NCBI RefSeq assembly: GCF_026230105.1
Contig: NC_079480.1
Coordinates: 7,482,488 to 7,546,487 of the forward strand
Source of the DNA: Diorhabda sublineata
Taxonomy: Eukaryota; Arthropoda; Insecta; Coleoptera; Chrysomelidae
Length of the DNA stretch: 64,000 nt
Reading direction: 5' to 3'
The translations under genes and the position numbers were made by a program. The stretch's first letter is position 1. Every line of letters starts with the position of its first letter. This document shows positions 34,793 through 45,470 of the stretch, piece after piece. The notes beneath the pieces are model-generated. The model saw nothing but the letters and a program-made list of their open reading frames with translations, was not told where the DNA came from and made no database searches.

Positions 34793-35114
34793 AAATACAG
34801 TCTGATTATCGTGGGAGACATAAAATGAATCGAGAGAAACAATTTTAACATTTAGTATAAGTTTAATTTGGTACAAACTGTATTAAACTTCCCAAGTTTT
34901 AGGGTTAAGCGAAACTGTCAAAAGTCAGAGTTTGATGAACAATATTTACTAACTGCATCCAATATTCACATTCACATTTGAGCAACTCATTTTAAAGTAT
35001 TGAGAAAACTGTTCAAGTAGCTCTAGTATCATTGTTTAAGATCAAATGAACAAACAAAGAAAATGAAGATCAAATATGTAATGTCAAAAACATCAAAGGT
35101 ATTTATATAGTTTA
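34793..35114. other. Gene-free spacer
   Basis: Nothing recognisable. Confidence 0.4.
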
Positions 35115-35480
35115 AAATTATCAGTTGAATTTTGATCACTTTTCATGTATAGTTCTTCCAATATCAATTGCAAAAGATAGTTATGCGAGGAACAATCAAT
35201 ATTTCATAAATACGCGCGGCACTCATACCAAATTAACAGATGAAAAATAATGTGCGCTCCTCATATAAAATTCGGTAAACATCTTAAAAACCGCTAGTCC
35301 ACGCGGACTCATCATCTCCACTGTTTGCCAATGAAAACATCGAATCGAAAACATAAATGCATTTCTATATAGCCCAAGCTATGGGAAGGCGTATTTCACA
35401 ATTTCTTCGGAATATTACTACTAGACAGTGTGCGATAACTGGTGGCGTCGCTAGGTGAGATTCATTTAAATCATAAATGT
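35115..35480 (-). repeat. Dispersed repeat family D, copy 2 (inverted)
   Basis: Reverse-strand reading matches 29680-29965: gattcgatgttttcattggc, gagatgatgagtccgcgtgg, aattttatatgagg, tttggtatgagtgccgcgcg and attgttcctcgcataac. This copy extends further on its 5' side. Confidence 0.7.
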
Positions 35481-35664
35481 CTTCAAATATATAGAAAGAT
35501 GGCAATCTTCAGACCATGGGCGAATGAAGACAATAATATCTTTAGGCAAGGTACTATTTGGGGCACGTACAGTACGTGTGAGATGACGCAGCACAGCACG
35601 TAGTATTGTTATGTACAAGATTATGTCAACTCTGGGGTTTCCTGTATGGATACAAAAAAAGTTA

Positions 35665-36260
35665 CTTATTACTAAATACAATCTGATCGTCCTGACAACA
35701 ACTTATTACTAAATACTGTCTCAAATGCTCCATTGTCAAACTATGATTTCTATCTTTTAAAAGATATTTATACTTGGACAAACTTCTTTCTACATAAACA
35801 CGTATTTAAAGTTTGAAATGACATCTGGATCAAAATTTAATTCTGGAATACTTGCGACACTTGAAATTGACGATATTTTAACCAATTTTTGAGATCCAAT
35901 ATTTTTTTCAAATACCTCCCTCATGTTATTTTCAATGAAACTGCCAATATGACCCCGATTTACGATGCCATGAGTGCAGTGAATTAAATTGCCGTAAAAA
36001 CTTCCAAATTTGTTGACGTCTTGACCATTTAAGAAGCTACAGGTTAGATCATAAATAGTACTTCTCCACTTGGTACGGCTTCGGGTAAAAAAAGTTGGCT
36101 AATCCTTCATGTACAAATTTGAATAAAGTGTGACTGTTTGTTTTGCCAAATTCTTCTAAATTAATTATATATGCGTTTGTAGGAGCTTCTACCAATAAAT
36201 GCGATATACCGCCCACAACTATTTACATCAACCGTAAACCATATATAATTACTTCCAATT
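35665..36260 (-). pseudogene. hAT transposase C-terminal relic (CGGBP1-like group)
   Basis: Minus-strand frames give CGRYIAHLLVEAPTNAY, INLEEFGKTNSHTLFKFVHE then GLANFFYP, followed in another frame by MVKTSTNLEVFTA, then FYGNLIHCTHGIVNRGHIGS and, at the end, NFKYVFM with VERSLSKYKYLLKDRNHSLT and MEHLRQYLVIS. ELEKTN..TI..F, YM.KAG.NLK.(F)...(I)H.(T)C.(A)HG and FKYAP.TS.DVERSFS.YK.(I)L.D.R are the successive blocks of insect hAT transposases related to CGGBP1. Blocks lie in different frames with stops, so it is inactive. The BED finger and first catalytic Asp region are not visible. Confidence 0.8.
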
Positions 36261-36889
36261 ATCGCTTTAGTTGTATCGCGATATACAGAAAAAATATAAA
36301 TTTTGCGTTAGGGTACTTCGTACTACGATGATTGAGATTAGGTAACGTTAGAAAAAAAAGCGTTGATGTATATAAAAAAAAGTTCAAAATAAGCACGTTT
36401 TTAAAATTTAAGTCTTGACCTTGGAAAATAAGCTCCAAATTAAGAAAAAAGCACTTTCTTTTTAAAAACCTATTTTTCACCTAAATTATACTTAAATCGA
36501 TATTACTTCAATGATTTTGAAAGTTTATCTCAAAATAATTTTTGTATGTATAAGGTTCATATCCCATTTATTTTCACAAATAAATTTATCAAATCATATC
36601 GCGTATAACAAATTGTATAAATAAATTTCTTTGCGGTAATCCCAAATTGGATTATAAAATGCTTGTATGTACGGAATAAATTCAATTTTAACGTTATTAT
36701 GTAGTATGTGATAAAACCTGGAACAGTGCAATTTTTATTTTTGAATTGAAAATTTACAATATGAAAATATCATCCCCCTCCAGCACTACCTCAAAAATTT
36801 TAAATAATAAATGTGGTCGTGTGAGAACTTGTTAGGAAGGGATTCTGTTCAGTTTTTCAAACTTCGTGTAATTATAACCAAAAGATGAG
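36261..36889. other. Gene-free AT-rich stretch
   Basis: It may contain the decayed 5' part of the hAT relic. The open frames at 36143-36480 have no recognisable domain. Confidence 0.35.
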
Positions 36890-37665
36890 AAATCTTGATG
36901 ATATCTCTATCCATAACTTTACGTAGAATGAAGATAATATTGTCGCATGATATTTAGAATGTAGTTTCCGATTAAATTAAATGTGCTAAATGACCACAAT
37001 CCATTTCTTGACAATTCTCGTATAACATTTTGTACGACCTCAGGGCTTATTCTGTTAATTTCGTCCATTATCCTAACTTTTTAATGAGCAATATTGTCTA
37101 GTCTATTGAAATATACTAAAACTTTAGAAGTAATGGAGAAGAGTCAAATCAGGAGATCTAGCCGACCATTCGATCGTTCCACGTCTTTCAATCCACCTAT
37201 TGGGAAAAACCTCGTTTAAATAATTTCTAACTCTACGTGCAAAATGGGGTGGAGTTCCGCTTAGTAGTGAATAGATAATTTTTGTAATGTAGGCACTAAG
37301 AAGTTAATCATAAAATCTAGACAAACCTCACCATTAACTGTGCCCTCAAAAAAATAAGGGCCAATAATTTTATTGTTAATGATACCAGCCCAAACGTTCA
37401 CTTTTATAGGATATTGAGTGTGAGCCTCACACATCTAGTGAAGATATTCTCTGCTCCAATATCTACAGTTATGTTTGTTAACCGTTCCGTTTGAATGAAA
37501 CGTCGCTTCATCAGCAAAAACTATTTTGTTTACGAACTGCAAATCTGCGTTCATCCTGTCCATCATCAATTTACAGAGTTTTTTTACTGAACGTTGTAAG
37601 GGTTGTACTTTCTTTATGCAAAATTTTCAAAATAGATAATTAACTTACATCAATTTGGCGGCAAG
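36890..37665 (-). pseudogene. IS630-type transposase relic, most of the catalytic domain
   Basis: On the minus strand: KLCKLMMDRMNADLQFVNKI, then VFADEATFHSNGTVNKHNC with the first catalytic aspartate, RYWSREYLH, EAHTQYPIKVNVWAGIINNK, IIGPYFFEGTVNGEVCLDFM, then LSGTPPHFARRVRNYLNEVF (the second aspartate of the usual QQDG has become S), PNRWIERRGTIEWSARSPD and LTLLHYF, and the end RIMDEINRISPEVVQNVIRE. It is the best-preserved IS630-type copy of the window, yet several stops, frameshifts and the lost second Asp make it inactive. The N-terminal HTH domain is not seen. Confidence 0.9.
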
Positions 37666-38659
37666 TTCTCGAGTTTCTTGTGCAGATTTTCCCCAATCTC
37701 ATGTTTGGCAGAACAGATACGAAAATACCTGATAACGTCAATAAATATTTCTCTAGTTTTTGCCAAAATTGTTTTTCAAATATGAGGTATGACATTTCAT
37801 ATTAAAAAATCTAAAATTAAAACTCACCAGTGTATTTTTGTGAGTTTAATTATGAATTGATTTTGCAAAAATTCCGGTTAGTGAAATATCTTATCTCTAG
37901 TCCCTCTACAAGCATCATAGCATGAGAAAAACTATTTTTTAACAAATTAATTTTGTCAATTGAGCACTAAAATAATTCTGTATTCTATTTGAGTTTCACC
38001 TTAGTAAAGCCAACAGCACAATTAATTATTATTAGAAAGCGAGAAGAAAATCTTATTTATTTCCAGGTCACTTCAACGAATGGTTATTTTCCCTTGATGC
38101 GGCATGATTCTTACGACTTTCCATTTCAAAATACTGAAATATTTCACTAAAGGGAATAGAAGCTTCCTCGATGTTGAAATGAAATGCGGCTCTAACATTT
38201 ACTTACCACAAATATAGTGAAATGTTATAAATCGCAATCTGGAAGCCCCATTTCCACATATAAATAAATAAAATATCTATAAAAATGGTCTTGAGTACTT
38301 GGTTGACATTTCATGGTCATATGATACTGTGGGAAATCAAAATGTAGTGATTTTCAGAAATTTTCCCGAGTAGTATAATTTTTGAATTCAAACGATCTTG
38401 TGAATAAATTTCAGGTATCTTCCAATGAATAATGTTTTTTTTTTCAACCTCCGATAGTCTATAAATGAAAAACAAGTTCACATAAAACAATAATTTTATT
38501 ACCAAAAGATTGGTCTTAAGAGATTGAAACATATCTATCATATCTGTGAACAAGTTATTCATTACCCTCTTCAAAGAAAATTGCCGCCAATGTAGCCTAA
38601 CCGTTCAGTAACAATAGATTACAAAACAGACCGTAAAACTTCTGGAAATTACGTAGACA
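37666..38659. other. Gene-free stretch
   Basis: No gene is supported; the 85-codon minus frame at 38317-38574 has no recognisable domain. Confidence 0.35.
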
Positions 38660-38669
38660 AAACAGTAAT

Positions 38670-39078
38670 GGTAAATATGCGGTTTTCTTTAACTATTCTG
38701 TCAACTCGTTGAACCAGGTCATCTGAAACGACAGATTTGCGTTCTTAGTCCTCTTCATCATTCACATCATGCCCTTTAAACTTTCGACACCATTCACGCT
38801 CAAGACACACGACTCATTCTCCGATGGATTTCTGCAGCATTATGGCCTTCAGCCTGTAAAAAACGAATCACACTTCGCAAATCACACTTGACTGGAGCAT
38901 CAATAATGGCAGACATGTTTACGTGGCTGTAGCACAACGCCGACTGACACCTGAATGTTAACAATGGCGGAGTGTGTAGTGCGAGAGCTTCGCAGTCGCA
39001 TACAGCGCATGCCGGCTTTCTTCTGCCCGCGTAGCGTCTGCACGGATCGATCGGATGTTGAAAAAAAAGGTCCTCGTA
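38670..39078 (-). pseudogene. mariner 5' end with N-terminal transposase domain
   Basis: The outer end in minus orientation is tacgaggacctttttttcaa, a mariner-type terminal repeat, followed by a 5' leader that is clearly richer in GC than its surroundings (about 38940-39060). The protein starts MSAIIDAPVKCDLRSVIRFL, then QAEGHNAAEIHRRI, after a disrupted piece REWCRKFKGHDVNDEED, and ERKSVVSDDLVQRVDRIVKE then NR. These are the N-terminal helix-turn-helix parts and linker of a mariner transposase. The element is cut off after NRIF; the catalytic domain and 3' end are missing. Confidence 0.85.
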
Positions 39079-39185
39079 TCACCCAGATGTGGATTCCTTT
39101 TCGTTGAAAGTGTGTTTTTGGATATTTCTTGGTCTGTTGATCTATTTTTTCTAACGTATTGATGAGTTTATTTTATACGTATTAT

Positions 39186-39480
39186 ATATAGGGTGTTTTT
39201 GAATTAATGCGTCAAATTTTAAAGGATTTAGAAATTAAGATGGATCTTTCCTCATCCCTTTCCTAGATATCACCCTTAAAATGTGGGGACTGAAATTGAG
39301 TTTCCAGTTTTTTGTTCTAAAATTGCAGTAATGCAGGGAACTTGAAATTCTGTAATTCTCGTGCACTCGCAAAGGACTAACCACGGGTATTATTCAATCT
39401 TTCTGTTACATTATACGGGGTTAAAATTAGCAACTTTTTCCAAGATGAAGTTATATGAAACTTGAAGTCTTCTACTTTTA
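39186..39480. repeat. Probable DNA transposon end
   Basis: tatagggtgtttttgaatta followed by atgcgtcaaattttaaagg resembles outer ends of Tc1-like non-autonomous elements of insects (tatagggtgt...). No matching second end was found within the next kilobase. Confidence 0.4.
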
Positions 39481-40335
39481 AATTTTTTCCACAGAATCAA
39501 AAGCTGCAAGAAAAAAATATACATATACACCATAAGTTATAACTTTTTCAAAAAATTCAGTGGAAAACAGTGAATATGTGAAATTAAATACTAATAAATG
39601 ATGGGAACTACTACCTCTAACCAAAATACCGTAGCGCACATTTTTCAAGAGTATCTAGCATAAATTTTCACTTTCTGTTCAATTACGCCACAATCACAAG
39701 GAAAAAAACGCTTATATATAATATACTATTTCAAAGGACCATCGAGTGATACGTATTTTTGCATGTAGCCTATTAGTACAGCAGGTAAGCTATTACGACC
39801 TTGCCGTACAGCTTTAGTCATCTTGAACTACCCAATGAATAATGTGAAAGCTGCTGACATTTGTAATGTTTCATATGCAACTTTAATCTTCATTCTCCAA
39901 CTAGCTGACGCTAAAGGCTGTCAGCAATGCTCCAATCCATTCCTAACAAACCCAAACATCAGTATAAAATAATAATCTCACCATTTTTCGATAGCGTTCA
40001 AAACTCTAACTCTATCTCTCTGTATGTCCGTAGGAAGCTGATAATTGAAAGAAGCCAATGAGGTCGTGTTTCTGGTGGGTAAGATAAAAAGGAGTATACA
40101 CTCGAGGAACGTAAGAACTCTTGAATAGTTTCGGAGGAGGCTAATTGGAACAACGAAGTTGAGATTCGATTGGTCGTGAAAGACATGAAATAGAGTTTGT
40201 ATACACCAAAAATCGGATTTCAAATAGGATCTTAATCCGAACAAACACTAAAGATTTATTTTCATTTGACAAAAATTTACACCCTGATTTAGTTAAGGTT
40301 TTTACGGTACTTGTTTGGTTGAACCTTTTTCAACA

Positions 40336-40338
<3 letters not shown>
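39481..40338. other. Gene-free stretch
   Basis: Two overlapping minus-strand frames at 39978-40244 have no recognisable domain. Nothing else was recognised. Confidence 0.35.

Positions 40339-40401
<63 letters not shown>
40339..40401. repeat. (TA)n microsatellite
   Basis: About 31 uninterrupted TA units, flanked on both sides by the direct repeat ttcaacaaga. The minus ORF that reads through it (YIYIYI) is an artefact. Confidence 0.95.
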
Positions 40402-40403
<2 letters not shown>

Positions 40404-40930
40404 CAACAAGACATAGCAGCATTTTTTGTGGAATTTCTAGCAATTGAAGAGTTCCGTGATAAAATTTACGGTATATACAGAGTGAGTTTTGTGTATGGAA
40501 CGCCTCAAGTATCCCGGAAACGGCTTGTATTGTATTGGATTGTACGATTATATTGTTGTTAGATCTGTCCTTCATACCTAAATGCCATGATTTCTGAGTT
40601 ATAGGTACATTTGCGTTATCTCCGCTGAAGTTATAATATGACATTTAGGTGGCTATGACTGCTACAATAACAAATTTGACGTTTCAATGAGTTGTCAACA
40701 AGTGTTATATTTTTAATAATTCATATCCTAACCGAAATCCCATAACAATATCTACTGTCAGTAAATTAGTAAAAAAGTTTAACGAAACTGGTTCAGTAAA
40801 AGATTCATCCAAATCCACACTTAAGTACAAAAAAATATCCAGTGAACTTGTTATTACACAAACGTCCTTAATAAAAATTTCACGTGATATTAAATTCCAT
40901 CCATACAAAGTAACTGATAGGCAGTTTATC

Positions 40931-41047
40931 TTCAGTCTCTGGTTATCGAAACACGCGTCAGACAGAGTAATTGTGAGTGTTAGTATAGTGGTTGTGAAAA
41001 CAGTGTGTGTGTGTGTGTGAATATCGCCAACGGTTCTAGAAGTTCCA
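40931..41047 (+). repeat. Dispersed repeat family B, copy 2 (nested)
   Basis: Inserted in the IS630-type element; matches 5490-5618, and contains a short (GT)n run (41000-41018) that the first copy lacks. Confidence 0.65.
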
Positions 41048-41101
41048 ACTTGCATACAAAGTAACGTTGGTTCCAGAAATTCCAACTTACATACAAAGTA
41101 A
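41027..41101 (+). repeat. 37-bp tandem duplication
   Basis: Two adjacent units of the form agaa(g/a)ttccaactt(g/a)ca, then tacaaagtaacgttggttc(c/a), lie at the junction between repeat B and the transposase segment YKVTLVQEM. The unit encodes part of that segment. Confidence 0.85.
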
Positions 41102-41779
41102 CGTTGGTTCAAGAAATGTCAGATGATGATTTTGATAGACGTGAAAAGCCAACCTAATGATGGAACAATGTTACAATCAAATCGATCCAAATTTTGTAAA
41201 TTTATGTTTTGCGATGAGGCATACATAAAACTCACTCTGTATGTTTCAAGATCGAGAACATAAGTGCATAGTAGTTGTTTTATATAGTAAACAATTTGTT
41301 ATTGTTATACTCATAGTGACTTTATTATTAAATCAATTCATCTTCTACTTCCAACATTCAACGTTTTTGTGTTTTTATCTGAGCAGCTAACTGTATAGCT
41401 TGTTCTATCATTTTCAATTCGGACTCATTCTCTGAAGCTCAAGTTATGAGGACTTTCGGAAAACATAACGTAATAAATCTCCAGCCGTCACAGAAGTCGC
41501 GTTTCTTCCAAGTTACAAACATTGATAGATGAATATGTACTATTATATTCTATTTGACTGTGTAACAAATTTTCGTTATTCGTGAGCTTATGGTTTCTTA
41601 AAAATTTCTCATAGCACGTACAATTCAGAAACGTGGATTTCCATGTGTGAAACTGGGGAAAGAAATTACATCCACCATCAATTTAATAAATTGTCCAGCA
41701 TAGTTTGGAGTGCTACATTCACTATTTTATCTTTTCAGTTTTGGTTAATAAACATGCGTTATAGTTATTTATGTAACAA

Positions 41780-41802
41780 GTGAGTAAAGTTACTTTACTC
41801 AC
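41780..41802. repeat. Near-perfect palindrome
   Basis: gtgagtaaag, tta, ctttactcac: 10-base arms around three central bases. Confidence 0.85.
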
Positions 41803-41956
41803 GAGTTTTATACAAAAAATTTTCTACGTTGGTAAACTCACAAAAATTCGACAAAACTTTTATCAATTTTTATTTTGTAATAGTATTATTACAAGTACAA
41901 TTTGAGCATTATTGATTTGAAATGAGGAAGAATTTACATTACTATTGGTAACGCAG

Positions 41957-42000
41957 AAGCGTGAAAAAAATGAACCGCTGCGGTACTTTTTTTCACGCTT
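41957..42000. repeat. 44-base hairpin with nested stem
   Basis: The outer arms aagcgtgaaaaaaa (41957-41970) and tttttttcacgctt (41987-42000) are exact inverted copies; the interior contains a second stem accgc-t-gcggt. It lies 155 bases from the preceding palindrome. Confidence 0.9.
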
Positions 42001-43889
42001 TTTGACCCCTTCAGAAATTACATTCTTTATGAATGCAGATTAATGAAAAAGTATTATATAGGTTTGCCGCTAGAAACAATAAATAGTCAAAAATAAATAA
42101 TTACACCAAGTAGAATCTCTGTGATACTTTATTTTGAATTTTATCATGATGCACGGCTGTAAATCCATTTTTACATATAATGTAGCAATTTTTGATTAAT
42201 TAATTTTGAATGATTATTTTGATTATGATTACTAATATGTAAATAATTAATTACAATTGCAATCATCATTGAAAAATATAGAAATACTGAAGTTAATTAA
42301 ACTTCAATGCATACATCAAACCAACTAACTTCGAAAAGTATGATACAGCTAGAAACGAGTGGGAGTGTCAAAAATCATGTGTCTGTAACATTATATTTCG
42401 AGGGTCATTTTCAAAGCCGCTTTTTACTGGTTATTCAAAATGTCATCATTCTGTTTCACATATTTTCCAGTAATGGTTCTATAATTGAACTCCTGCGGCT
42501 TACTCCATAATAATCGGAAATTCCACCGACTGTGAATTTATTAGAGTTCAAAGCCTGAAAAATTCTCGTTCTGCTGAAATCATAAGCAGCGTGTTCATTG
42601 TGAAGTTGTAATGATTAATGGAAATGTGCGTAAAGGAGAGAAGGATGTATGTCATGGTTGACAACGATGTGGACGGCTAATTCTCGTAATAACTATTTAT
42701 TTTTATATATTTATTCATAAAACAATATTTAGTCGCATGCGTTTTTAGAGAACGACGACTGCAGCGAGACGTAATATGAAGCAACGAGTACGAAAAAATC
42801 TTATAAAAATGTGTGATACTAAATTTTCTCTATTTTTTATTTTAAATGAGTAGTAACACTGATAAAGAAATTAGATGGATAATAGAAAATGTTGAGAATT
42901 TTTATATATTGACACGTCAAATATAAAATAATTCAAAATTTTCTTTATACAAACAATGGGTGAAGAATTCAATTGCATCCTTCTAGAATTACGTTATGTG
43001 GCTAAAAGACCATAAATAATTTGCTTTCAAAAAAATCGTTTACCTCGCTAACAATGTGCATACAATAACCGAAAATATTATGCCTGCTTGTTTTGAAATT
43101 CCGAATCCGTATTATACAAAAAATTATCCACCTTTTGGTCCACTCATTCAAAGTTGAAGGCTCGATTGTGTTTATATAAAAATGTTGATATTTCGAAATA
43201 TTCAAGACTTCACGCTTACCTGATATTTTGGCAAAATTATGAACTAAGAAGTACAAAGTTTTGGAATCCGATGACATTCATCGTTTTATTGTTCAATTGT
43301 CAATAAAAGTAAGTATTCAATTATATCTAAAACTGCCAGATTTTGAGATTGATAATAATCACTGGCTTCAGAGAACCAGTGTCACTCATTTGGCATTTGC
43401 ACATGGTTACATTTAATCGGAGGGCTACATTGACAATTCTATCAAGAAAAATAAGTAGCTCAAATGTTTTCTTCAGAGAGATCTAAACCATCAGCATAAT
43501 TTCCTTCATGTTTACATGATACATCAAATTAAAAGAATTTGAACACATTAAAAATCACTAGTGAACTCTGTAGCAGCGTCGTTCTCTGGATTATCTAGCA
43601 TACATTTCTATTTGGGCATCATTAGACGTATGATTCCAAAACTTTTCCATGGAAAGCACTTATTTAGAAGGATAGAGTTCAATGATGAAACGTTCTATAC
43701 CATAATAATAGCTAACAACTCGTGAATGTGACAATTCCGTACTGCAAAACATTTTCGGGACGCTCTGGAGTAGATAACTTCAACTTCTTTAAATGTGACT
43801 CTAGCCAATTCAATGTTGACAGTTTCACTTCGATGATTAAGCATATCTTTAGATTTTTAATTTTCTAAAATTATTTGTTTTTCCGAAGT

Positions 43890-44290
43890 TTTTTCCACGC
43901 CACCTCATCTCACCGAAGAAAACAATGCAGCCGTTCTTAATTCGTTGCCGGATAAATCTCGTGCAAGGTACGAGAAAGTGGTGTCACCAGAAAAAGGTGA
44001 AAAACCCATTGGCAAACATAGCGCTCGATTATTTTTCAGAAAAATCTGGGAAACTTGTACTTTATAGTCTACTTTCTCGATGATTAAAAGTACTATTATC
44101 GCAATAAAGCAAGATGTTCGTTCACATCAACAAATATCCAAATGTCATCAATTTTCTAAAGAAACAAAACAGAGGGTACACTGCAAAAAAAATCAAATAC
44201 TTTAACCGGAGAAAACATAATAGAACTCATCCAACAAAGTAGCACTTTCAGTCCTTGGCATACATATAACTGTTGTAATACAATTTTTGT
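43890..44290 (+). pseudogene. Crypton-like tyrosine recombinase, N-terminal core-binding domain relic
   Basis: Successive frames read NNAAVLNSLPDKSRARYEKV, then ALDYFSEKSGKLVLYSL, FSMIKSTI in the third frame, KYPNVINFLKKQNRGYTAKK and LTGENIIELIQQ. This order (LP.KS...YE..Y, LL.YF.ELS.K...STLWS.YSMLKS, (S)Y.KLI.FLKK...GY..KKSKVLT.E.(I)..F) is that of the SAM-like core-binding domain of insect Crypton-type tyrosine recombinases as I remember them. The catalytic domain with the Arg, His and Tyr residues should follow but is not seen. Frame breaks show that the copy is inactive. The family assignment rests on motif memory and is moderate. Confidence 0.55.
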
Positions 44291-44575
44291 TCATAAGAAA
44301 GTCCTTCTTGACATTACAAAACGATTTTGTATTTATTTCCTTTCTGAAATTATCATTTAATGTAACACTAGGTGGCAAAAAACTGTGATCCTGATATTTT
44401 TAATAAAACGAGAACTTTAGTTTTTTGAGTGAATTGTCTTGGGTTGATTTTCTCCAATTAAGTGGAAAAATTGATAACGACCAAATGTAGCCGTTGTCAG
44501 AAATGACGACAATCAAACCCGAATTATTCAGAATTTCCAAAGTGCCTCGGATACAAGTTTAGTGAAATATTATGA
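44291..44575. other. Gene-free spacer
   Basis: Nothing recognisable between the recombinase relic and the purine-rich leader of the LTR retrotransposon. Confidence 0.35.
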
Positions 44576-45470
44576 TCGTGGTCACAATAAATTTAATGGG
44601 CAAAAAGTGAGAGACGAAGCAAAGCAAAAAATAAAATACGAAACAACGCAAGAAGTGGGAAACTAAGTAAATAAAGAAAAAGATACTAAACTAGACAAAA
44701 AGCAAGGAACAAACAGAAAAATAGAAGCAAGATACGACAGAACGCGAAAATTTGGAGACTAAACAAAACAGAAAGCAAAACACAGAACAGCCTACAGGCA
44801 CGGAATAAAACAAGATCTAGGAAATGGGAGAATTCTAGAAGCAGGGACGATTTAATATAATGAAACAGTATTCAGAGTGAACAAAGAAGTACAGTTTATT
44901 ATTAATATTGAGAATAAACGGCGTAAACAAACCATGTGTTTCGCTATAGTTAAAACGGAAATGAAGCACAATGTTTACACTGAAGTCATTGCATAAAAGA
45001 TGGCATAATGTGTATTTTACTAAGTAGAAGAGCAAGCAGCAGTAATTTCATACAAATTAAATTAGAAATATGCTAAACAACGAAAGGAAAATAATTCAGA
45101 CAGAAGAAGCGAACCAACAAGCGACAATAGGAAGAGAAGAAGACTACACCGAAAACGAAAATTGGTAAAAATGGTTAGAAATTGTGGAATATAAGTTTGA
45201 ACAAATCAAAATGGCAGAACAGGACGAAAATTTGATAGCAATGGATAGTAAACATTTCAATCACATAAAGAACAAAAATACAAATACAGATAATAATGAA
45301 AATAAATAAGCTACGAATAACGGAACGTGCTACAATTAAAAAAGGGCATAAATATAACACAGAATAAAGAACAGAAGAAATAATGGAGATACGTTGAAGC
45401 ATAAAAATAAAAGAAACCGAATTCGATCATAAGGAAAAAGATTAAGTAAATAATACTGGAAAGCCTCGAA
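44576..45470 (+). mobile_element. Purine-rich leader and possible gag remnant of Ty3/gypsy element
   Basis: The plus strand turns markedly A-rich and T-poor here (repeated aaagca, gaaacaa, gaagaag words), unlike the surroundings but like the leader and gag of many insect Ty3/gypsy elements. From 45072 a hydrophilic frame (MLNNERKIIQTEEANQQ and KWLEIVEYKFEQIKMAEQDE) runs with stops to about 45308. No gag motif or zinc knuckle is seen, so gag is inferred only from composition and from the pol located downstream. No LTR was identified. Confidence 0.4.

Larger units (their letters stand above)
40474..41242 (+). mobile_element. Internally deleted IS630-type element with terminal repeats and a nested repeat
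   Basis: The left end tatacagagtgagttttgtg and the right end tacataaaactcactctgta are inverted, with TA at the borders. The plus strand carries the transposase N-terminal part: NRNPITISTVSKLVKKFNET then GSVKDSSK (HTH), KISSELVITQTSLIKISRDI and KFHPYKVTD. It is interrupted by a copy of repeat family B (40931-41047) and then resumes with YKVTLVQEMSDDDFDRREK, MEQCYNQIDPNFVN and FCDEA. FCDEA is the start of the first catalytic motif; the right terminal repeat follows at once, so the rest of the gene is deleted. A 37-base segment at the exit of the insertion is duplicated in tandem. Confidence 0.85.
41243..43889. other. Gene-free stretch with palindromes
   Basis: No gene is supported. The region holds two palindromes described separately. 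On the minus strand near 41345-41450 the reading SENESELKMIEQAIQLAAQI looks protein-like but is not recognised. The minus frame at 43002-43277 has no recognisable domain. Confidence 0.35.

Noticed and set aside
35290..35335. Hammerhead-ribozyme-like word in repeat family D (gatgatgagtccgcgtggac on the minus strand)
   Set aside because: TGATGAG with a following GTCC/GGAC stem resembles a hammerhead core, but the C before TGATGA is an A, the GAAA after stem II is missing (tagcgg instead), and the other copy at 29780 does not conserve the stem.
40330..40644. 104-codon minus ORF with a YIYIYI run
   Set aside because: The run is the translation of the (TA)n microsatellite; the rest overlaps the terminal repeat of a transposon.
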